NCBI GenBank assembly: GCA_905160935.1
Contig: CAJHZI010000643.1
Span: forward strand, 248,001-312,000
Origin: Enchytraeus crypticus
Taxonomy: Eukaryota > Annelida > Clitellata > Enchytraeida > Enchytraeidae
Direction: 5' to 3'
DNA: 64,000 nt
The notes below the pieces were generated by a model. The model saw nothing but the letters and a program-made list of their open reading frames with translations. It was not told where the DNA came from and made no database searches. A program made the translations under genes and the position numbers. Positions 57,246-64,000 of this stretch are shown in pieces (position 1 is the stretch's first letter; every line of letters starts with the position of its first letter).

Positions 57246-60200
57246 GTATAAGCGTAGTTTAGAAGCATATTATTTGAAACCTTTTTGTAATATTTAAACC
57301 TTTAAAAAATAGAGGAAGTATTATGTGCATTAAGAGAGAGATCTCTTAATGCATTGCCAACTTGCAGGTCCATAGTATAGAACGCCTCTACTCTTCTCTG
57401 TCTAGCCTTCCGTTTTCTCTTATTTTTATGACCAGTATATGTAATAATTAAATAGTGAATAATAATAATATTACTATTAGTATTAATAGTAGTAATTAAT
57501 TTCTAAAACAAATGGAAAAGTTTAGGATTATTCTTATCCCGTCAACTGCTAAACTATTATTGAAGGGAAAATGACGATGATTATGATAAGTATTAATTAA
57601 GTAATACATACTGTATATAATATGTGATATTTGAGTTGAGCCAGTATCATGTAGGGTAATCCGACTGCGGATCTTTAAAAGCTGTAAAGCCAATGTTTAC
57701 GTCAGTTTCATCTCTTGAAAGCGATATCAGTGACGGGAGGCTCTCTAGATGAAAGGTTTAAATCTCGTGCTTTCTCTGTCACTGGCATGCTTTGTGGCAA
57801 GAAACTGCCCTAAACTTAGCTTTAGCCTATCATACCTCTAACATGAATATCCCAACATTGGCTTCACTCAAAATATCTACCAATATAACGTTCTAATGAT
57901 TAATACTTGCCATATGCGTGTATTATAAATTAAATACATCGCTTCTCTTCTTAAACTGCGTTTATGCTTTTTTCTTCCCTTACCAGCAGCTCATTTAAAA
58001 ATTAATATTCCTTTCATCTTACAAACTCATCTACAGTTTGTAATCCTACAGAGGTTGATCATAATGTTCATTGCGATGAATTAAACTAAAAGTTTGCCTT
58101 TTACAATAGGCTCAATAGATGAAGACAAGTCAGATAAACCATCGACATCAAAGACAAAAATTACCTTTCCAGAATTTCCTCTTCCCTGTAAACATTAGAC
58201 ACCAAGCTAACAGTTCAATGTTAGGCATTTGTACAGATTTTCTCATAAAATATCTTAAATTTGATTTATATGTATGCGATCGAAATAACACCACTTCGCC
58301 TATTGAATTTATAATTTACATATTTACTGTAGCATACTCCGCGAATTCATGTTCTTAAAATAAATCTATATGTTATTAAAATTAAATACCTGCTATATTT
58401 ATCCTGCATTCTAAGTATTTCTGACGTTGTGCAAATATGCTATACGGATGGGGCTTTGATATTTTAGGTTAGGCATAATATTTATATAGAGGTCCGATTT
58501 ATAGAAAAGTTAAACATATTGCATCACTCATTTATTAATTGTGTTCAAGTAAAAAGTAGTTAGGTGTTGCTGACTTGTCTAAAGATACAATATGTTTGTT
58601 ACACAAATTAATTTTATCGATCTTTCTGTTTCATTATTTAACATATAACTTGTCTTAGGCCTGTTTATTTATTTCGATCGCTAAAAAGTTATACATTTAT
58701 GATTGATTGCATGACAATCGATTTATTGGACGAGTGATTTATTGATTGCTGATTAATTCTAGAACTTTATGACATGTTTCGGAGCCAACCTCTCAGTGGC
58801 TCTGATAATCGCTCCAGCTATGTGTATATACGACAACTATGTCGTCAGCAAGATTCTCGGCTCAATTTTTTTTCTCGCCGGTCTGGTAAGCTTGCTCCAG
58901 AGCACGCTAGGCACCAGGTATGCTCCTCAATTAATTGTTAAATACCTTAATGATTAATATATATAATGTAATGTATTGTAATGTATTTCCGTTATATGGA
59001 ATATAATATTTAATTTATAATTAATTTAATTTATATAATAATAATAATAATAATAATAATGATCCCGCCATCAATGTGCTTTCACTTAACTAAACTTTTA
59101 ATAGTTAAACGTTGCTGATTGCCTCATGGGTGACATTACCCTGAATCCACTGCTTTTGGCTCCAGCAGCGCCGGTCCCCAATTCCATTCAATTTTATTTA
59201 TCAAGTAATTTAATTGAGCATAGTTGAATCTGGGTTATGCCTCATTGCTAACATTACTCTATTGGCTATAAGTTTCACTATATGTGCTACTGAACCTCAG
59301 TTTAACAAATTTAACGATAACAATAAAATATAATACTATAGATATAGAAAAATTTATAATGAAGTACACTTTAGTGTTTATAACGGTCGTCATCACCACC
59401 ATCTTCCCTTTAATCCCAGATTAACTACTGTCGGGATAACAATAGACCTTCTCCACTCTTCTTTATCTCGTACTATATCTCCAACCATATCATCAATCAA
59501 TCCCATCCATGTTTAATCTCTTCAATTCGTTTAATAAAATTTTGTGCAATTTCTGGAGCCTAGGCGCTTACCATCCGAATGCCCTTTCTGACGTTGGTTT
59601 GGATCGCAGTCGCCTTCTACGTCTCGTGCAGTGGGTTGGTCTATTCTTCAAACAACCAGGATATAATACGGGGACCCGGACGCAACACGGGGAACCGGGA
59701 CACAAACGGAATTACAATAAATGCCTAACCAAGTAAATAAATCACTAAACTATACTCAAATGGACAGCTCATGTATTCATTAGGTGGTCTAATGTAAATT
59801 AGATGAATTATCTCACTTGTCTTGTGATCAATTGAAACGAGTTCAATGCCCCGGAAAGTTTGAAAAGTGAAGTTATTCTCCGGGGTTACTGAAAAATCAA
59901 TAATGGCTACCGTTGTGCAACTGCAAATTGACTCTTTCGTCGGCGAAAATAATAGTACTATGAGTTTATTAGAACCAACAATCAAATAAATGAAATCACA
60001 TCATTCGGACACAACATGCAAACAAATTAATGAACATAAATGCATCAAACATTTATATCACATCAATCATTTACCGCAAGGATATAAAAGTACAGGTATG
60101 ATATTGTACTGCAATTCAAGACATTGCAAATGCTAGGCTGATATAATATATTAGTATCAAGCTTATACTATAATTATATTATAGACTGCCGTTGATACAA

Positions 60201-63200
60201 GGTTCGTCTTTTGCGTATACTGTACCAACGTTCGCCATACTCAACCTACCAGAGTGGAAGTGTCCAGTTGTCGTCAACCCGGGTACGAATAACACACCAT
60301 ACTATTCGGCTATAAACAAACACCGCTTAAATTAAGTATTCTTTGTGTTTTGTATGGGCCATTACAGAATTGACAAATCGAAACTCGCAAATGTCACAAG
60401 AGGAGACTTTAAGCAGAAACTGATAAAGGCAATATGGAACCTACTTAAACGTGATTTTCAGTGAAAGCAAACCCTTCTTTTGAAATTTCCCTAAGGAATT
60501 CTTTTTGTTCCAGCCTCTAAATTTAAATTTCTAGCATTTACAAGACAATTACCTAAAATTACAATAAACCTTCAAACATTTTATGTTTCTATCGCATCCA
60601 GTATGCATTAAATACCTATATATACAGTATATAGTATACAAAATTTATCAAAGTATAATTTAGCAACGATATAATACAAATTAAATGACATTTAAGTTTT
60701 TGAAAAGGTGATCTATGCAAATATTGATGAGTTTTTGTAGAATTAAAAGATATATATTATTTTATTCGTAGACCTCTCATTACATTTCGTTAACTAGATA
60801 TACTGCACAGCATCTGCATCGAATTGATAATACTTGTGATAGATGAACTATTTAATGATACCTCAGCGTCTACAATGTATGACCGCAGCTCTACATCGTC
60901 ATCTTCATCAAATACAGAAGATGCTGACATTTGGAAACCTCGCATGCGCGAAGTAAGTTTGGAAGTCATCATTCCAAGAATTTTGTTTTAAATACTCGTG
61001 AATATTTCAGATTAATTATTTTACACTAATCCGCATGCGTGGAGTAAGGTTTGAAGTCGAGATCTCTAAAAGATTAACATTTGCAAATAAATATTTTTTG
61101 CAGAATTATTATAACATACTAAACTTAGTTCATCCCTGAGACAAGAGCTACTGCTCTAATATCATTTGATTTCTTAAGAATATCATAATACTATCCTGTC
61201 ATGAATATCATAATACTATCCTGTCATGAATAGATCAGATCGAAACAAGCTTCTAAAAGACTGCCAATATTGCCTATATTTATTGTAGAAGTTATAATCG
61301 TTATTAGTTATAATCGTTATTAGTTATAATCGTTATTAGTTATAATCGTTATTAGTTATAATCGTTATTAGTTATATTAGTTATTATTTATATACTATAA
61401 ACTGTATTACTTATCTGCCACACCGCCACTCCTACGAATTACAGTATGACAGATTTCCAAACCGTAGGGATACTGTTCCGCGCCTTGTCCTGATTTTATT
61501 CTTCTTGTGTCAGAGCCAACAGGGAATAGACTAGCCACTAAATGCATGGGTATGTTTTGGTCTTTTCAGGTCAGTTGCCTTTTTTGTCTCCTAAAAGGCC
61601 ACTAAGGTGAAAATAAAGAAGATAATGAGAATCAATTTCATAACAAATATTATCAAATGTACACTAAAGATTCAAAGACTCTGTAATAAGATCTGCCTGC
61701 AACTTTGCACATCAACGTGCAAAGTCTTATTACCTACAATGGTCTTATAGAACGTGAAGGTATTGTTGGTGGAAATATTTTCCTTTGATCTGCCAAGAAC
61801 ATCGGAATGAGATATAGATCGAGAGGGAGAGATATTTTGATTTATACAAATCTTTGACCTCTTGCTTATTAGATATAAACTTGTGTTAAATATGCCCTTG
61901 AACTTCTACCTCTTTCTAAGTAGAAGTTAATTACCACTGAATTTGTAAGATAGCTACAAAATGCTATAAAATGTGATATCTTCTTCTTAAGTGCACTGCT
62001 AAATGGCAGGTTCAAGGTACAATTCATACTCAAAGTCTTTAAAAAATGTGATAAAAACAACACAAATGTGCAATGAAGTATTTTCTATTTTTGTCTTGAT
62101 GTTGCAGATTCAGGGAGCCATTATTTTGGCCTCATTGTTTGAGGTAGTATTAGGCGCCAGTGGGTTGGTCGGTATAGTTGTGAGATATATCGGTCCGCTA
62201 GTTATTGCCCCAACAATCACACTTGTCGGTCTGTCTGTCTTTACATCTGCTGCGGAGTTTGCTTCCAAGAACTGGTACATCGCTATTATGTAAGTTAATT
62301 CTGTAAATATGCCTGTCGAATATCTGCCAAAGCAAGTGTGTTTATGGCATTGTTTAGTATAAGATTAAAATGTATAAAAGTACCATTAGTTTCAATGGAT
62401 GATATTATTATTGTTATTAAAAATAAATTAATAGGGGCAATTTACTACTATTTCGAAAGGCAAAGTAGTATATATGTAAACTATAGAGGTTAAAATTTCG
62501 AATGGGTGCACTGAAAAATCAAATTGTTGTAGTCGCTTCTCATATTTATGTGCAATTATTATTAAAATTTTGCGCTTAGAGGATTCTTATGTAAGTGTGA
62601 CAAGAATGGCCGTTTTGAAGTTTAGCGGAGTTATAGATATATGTATTTTACTTAATAATTTATAAATTTACAGTACTTTATATTTATAATAACTATAATT
62701 ACAATAACAATAGTAATAATAAAAGTTTAACGTTCGATTCCTTATTCATGAATGATGTTAGTGATATCCCCTTCACTTGTCACTACAAATCGATTTACCC
62801 CCAAATGATCTGATAGAACATGTGCTGAAGAGAAAGAAAAAGATCCTAAGCGGTGCCGGTCCGGTTATCAAAATACAGTCAGGCAAGAGTAAGGCATATA
62901 TGTTATATTTGTTCACTAGGGTTTTGGACGTAAGCGAGTTTTAGCTTAGACAGTTCACATTATCACTAATGATCAGAGGTAGAATATATCAAGGATAAAT
63001 GTGTATATAGGCTTGCACTAGTAAAAGAGATGTTAAAAAGTCTTAGTAACTCTTAAAAATTGAGTTATTGTGTGAATGGTGAACACTCATAGGTTACTAA
63101 TGCGATGAGAAATATGAAGAAGATCCCAATAAAGTATGTTTTAAGGAGTACACTATTAAATTAGACGTTAAAGAAAAAGATAACTACAATTAGAGGCAGA

Positions 63201-63466
63201 ATGAGAATATGTATTTTGAAGTGATAGGGTGTAACAAACTAATTCAAAACAATTCAGTATTAATAAGTTGATATATTTGTAAGATTATTGATTACTGATT
63301 CATTGATTGATTTACTGATTGATTGTTTGTTTGTTTGATTGACAGGACGTCCACTCTTATAATTATTTTCTCACAGTATCTCAAGAAAGTCAAAATACCG
63401 CTTTGCTCATTTAATGAGAATCGAAAGTGCGTGAAAACTGAATATCCCATATTCACTTTATTCCCG
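57027..63466 (+). CDS. Gene B: second SLC23-family transporter, 5' part (six exons), truncated by window end
   Basis: Exons 57027-57245, 58763-58917, 60185-60282, 60843-60952, 62108-62289, 63346-63466 (885 nt, 295 codons, phase 0 at the last donor). Intron positions and phases equal gene A exons 1-6. Encodes the family motif [17 protein letters not shown]1-TM2 with Gln-Asn instead of Gln-His, [19 protein letters not shown] (TM3), a short Ser-rich loop ending [23 protein letters not shown] (TM4) and FSQYLKKV. The expected exons 7-13, including the NAT signature, lie beyond base 64000. The paralog lies 14.5 kb downstream of gene A in the same orientation, a tandem duplication. An in-frame TGA 15 nt upstream of the ATG supports this start. 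No stop or frameshift in the visible part, so probably functional. Confidence 0.92.
57635..57835 (-). repeat. Family S SINE remnants in gene B intron 1
   Basis: AAAGCCAATGTTTACGTCAGTTTCATCTCTTGAAAGCGATATCAGTGACGGG is a minus tail copy, and a second tail-like piece on + (GTCACTGGCATGC...GCCCTAAACTTAGCTTTAGCC) follows within 60 bases. Rest of intron 1 is AT-rich without other features. Confidence 0.6.
58763..58917 (+). CDS. Gene B coding exon 2 (TM1-TM2)
   Basis: 155 nt; acceptor ttctag|AAC, donor CCAG|gtatg. Three residue differences from gene A exon 2 by eye, and the last 46 nt (from CTCGCCGG) are identical including silent sites. Starts N-F-M-T-C-F-G, again giving Gln-Asn in TM1. Confidence 0.93.
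59031..59062. repeat. (AAT)n microsatellite in gene B intron 2
   Basis: ATA triplets; may be the tail of a decayed minus retroelement running to about 59200. Confidence 0.8.
59390..59670. repeat. Interspersed repeat family Z, copy 3, gene B intron 2
   Basis: CACCACCATCTTCCCTTTAATCCCAG...GCAATTTCTGGAGCCTAGGCGCTTACCATCCGAATGCCCTTTCTGACG matches copies 1 and 2. Confidence 0.68.
60185..60282 (+). CDS. Gene B coding exon 3 (TM3)
   Basis: 98 nt, phase 2 to 1; acceptor attatag|A, donor CCGG|gtacg. Encodes [19 protein letters not shown] then NLPEWKCP. Same length as gene A exon 3. Confidence 0.92.
60843..60952 (+). CDS. Gene B coding exon 4 (Ser-rich loop)
   Basis: 110 nt, phase 1 to 0; acceptor gatag|AT, donor GAA|gtaagt. 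Encodes an acidic/Ser loop ending [10 protein letters not shown]. Eight codons shorter than gene A. Contains an N-x-T sequon (N-D-T) in the predicted extracellular loop. Confidence 0.87.
61286..61385. repeat. 16-bp minisatellite in gene B intron 4
   Basis: TTATAATCGTTATTAG repeated five to six times. Confidence 0.93.
61684..61733. repeat. Nested hairpin in gene B intron 4
   Basis: Inner arms CTTTGCAC / GTGCAAAG around ATCAAC; outer arms GTAATAAGA / TCTTATTAC with an unpaired left segment. Confidence 0.7.
61990..62030 (-). mobile_element. RTE-like 3' terminus scrap, gene B intron 4
   Basis: GTGCACTGCTAAATGGCAGGTTCAAGGTAC is the complement of the terminal motif at 21795-21825. Confidence 0.5.
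62108..62289 (+). CDS. Gene B coding exon 5 (TM4-TM5)
   Basis: 182 nt, phase 0 to 2; acceptor ttgcag|ATT, donor AT|gtaagt. Encodes [16 protein letters not shown] and [19 protein letters not shown]. Differs from gene A at about nine of 60 residues. An ORF that seems to extend leftwards from 62003 runs through intron and is not coding. Confidence 0.94.
62690..62895 (-). mobile_element. CR1-like LINE 3' UTR (minus), gene B intron 5
   Basis: (AAT)n then AAGTTTAACGTTCGATTCCTTATTCATGAATGATGTTAGTGATATCC, and further ATGTGCTGAAGAGAAAGAAAAAGATCCTAAGCGGTGCCGGTCCGG, the complement of the 21430-21600 and 18190-18425 3' UTRs. Confidence 0.65.
63346..63466 (+). CDS. Gene B coding exon 6
   Basis: 121 nt, phase 2 to 0; acceptor tgacag|G, donor CCG|gtaagc. 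Encodes [20 protein letters not shown] and a Cys/Lys loop ending YPIFTLFP. Last exon visible in the window. Confidence 0.92.
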
Positions 63467-64000
63467 GTAAGCTATCTAACGTTAGAAAGACGGTTTTGAT
63501 TGCATTTGAACTTCATAATTTAATTTAACAAGTACGCGCACGTTCTAAGGCAAATTTGAATGGCAAGAAGATCCGGTGAGAGATGTTAAGTGGAGAAATA
63601 TGTGTTAGTAGATTTCTTTGTCAGATTATTCCTGTATTTCATTTATCATACGCATATACAGCAATCTTATTCTTAATAACAGCAGTATGAGCACAGGAGC
63701 GGAAATAAGGGTTCACAAGTGGCACTGTCATATTTTTGTATTTAATTTAAATTTATTATTCAAATGTAATATTGAAATTATTATTATTTCCAATTATTAT
63801 TTATATTCATTAATGCTATTTTTTATTTGCTGGGTTATTTCTCTCACATTGCCATTTTTTGCCAATACTAATATACATCTAATTATGTACTGTATTTATG
63901 AAGCTTTTCTTTTATCAAATAATATTTTAATTTCCGTTCCAGTACTCAGAGTTAGTAAACTCCTACGTGTGATATATGCCTAAATTATATTGTGATTAAA
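63467..64000 (+). other. Gene B intron 6 (partial)
   Basis: AT-rich intron sequence to the window end. An open stretch at 63618-63983 shows no SLC23 motif and no suitable splice context, so it is treated as intron. Exon 7 should begin after base 64000. Confidence 0.7.

Noticed and set aside
62003..62293. Longer N-terminal extension of gene B exon 5
   Set aside because: The extension runs through the intron acceptor ttgcag at 62107; paralog and family alignments place the exon start at 62108.
63618..63983. 121-codon + ORF at the right end
   Set aside because: Lies in gene B intron 6; no SLC23 motif and the expected exon 7 sequence is absent.

Overview
The window is AT-rich eukaryotic DNA from an animal. 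The genes are small exons split by GT-AG introns. The intergenic space is full of (AT)n microsatellites, minisatellites, tRNA-derived SINEs and decayed CR1/L2-like and RTE-like LINE fragments, with one hAT and one Tc1/mariner element. The protein family, its exon structure and the repeat mix suggest a marine invertebrate. A finer placement (for example echinoderm or lophotrochozoan) is only a guess and cannot be settled from this window.

The dominant content is a head-to-tail pair of paralogous SLC23 / nucleobase-ascorbate transporter (NAT, NCS2) genes on the + strand. Gene A (30104..42546) appears complete: 13 coding exons, all GT-AG, whose summed length of 2184 nt gives one open frame of 727 residues plus a stop. 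Gene B starts at 57027 and runs off the right edge: its first six coding exons (885 nt, 295 codons) have the same intron positions and phases as gene A. Both carry Gln-Asn where the family usually has the TM1 Gln-His pair. Gene A has a Glu-type NAT signature ([10 protein letters not shown]), which differs from the Pro-type signature of vertebrate ascorbate transporters and looks more like nucleobase carriers. Gene A also has a long Ser/Thr-rich insert in its C-terminal tail.

Layout. 1-237 may be an exon edge of an unidentified minus-strand gene. 240-25400 has no recognisable host gene; it holds SINEs, LINE tails, a palindrome cluster near 3.5 kb, a CR1-like piece at 17.8-18.45 kb, a complete-looking hAT-type insertion with 8-bp target duplications at 19.3-21.0 kb, and a longer minus-strand CR1-like fragment at 23.4-24.1 kb. 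25476-27521 has two exon-like open segments of an unknown small gene. 30-42.5 kb is gene A, with repeats in its introns. 42.6-57 kb is intergenic: RTE-like fragments, a dead mariner at 48.7-49.5 kb and a dense run of minisatellites at 51.4-57.0 kb. 57-64 kb is the 5' half of gene B.

The most interesting points beyond the transporter pair are: a tRNA-type SINE family whose 3' end closely matches the 3' end of a CR1-like LINE family in the same window (a likely parasite-partner pair); tandem TTGAT runs before the same two splice acceptors in both paralogs; and a possible in-frame alternative acceptor at gene A exon 12. No CRISPR, operon or prokaryotic system is present.
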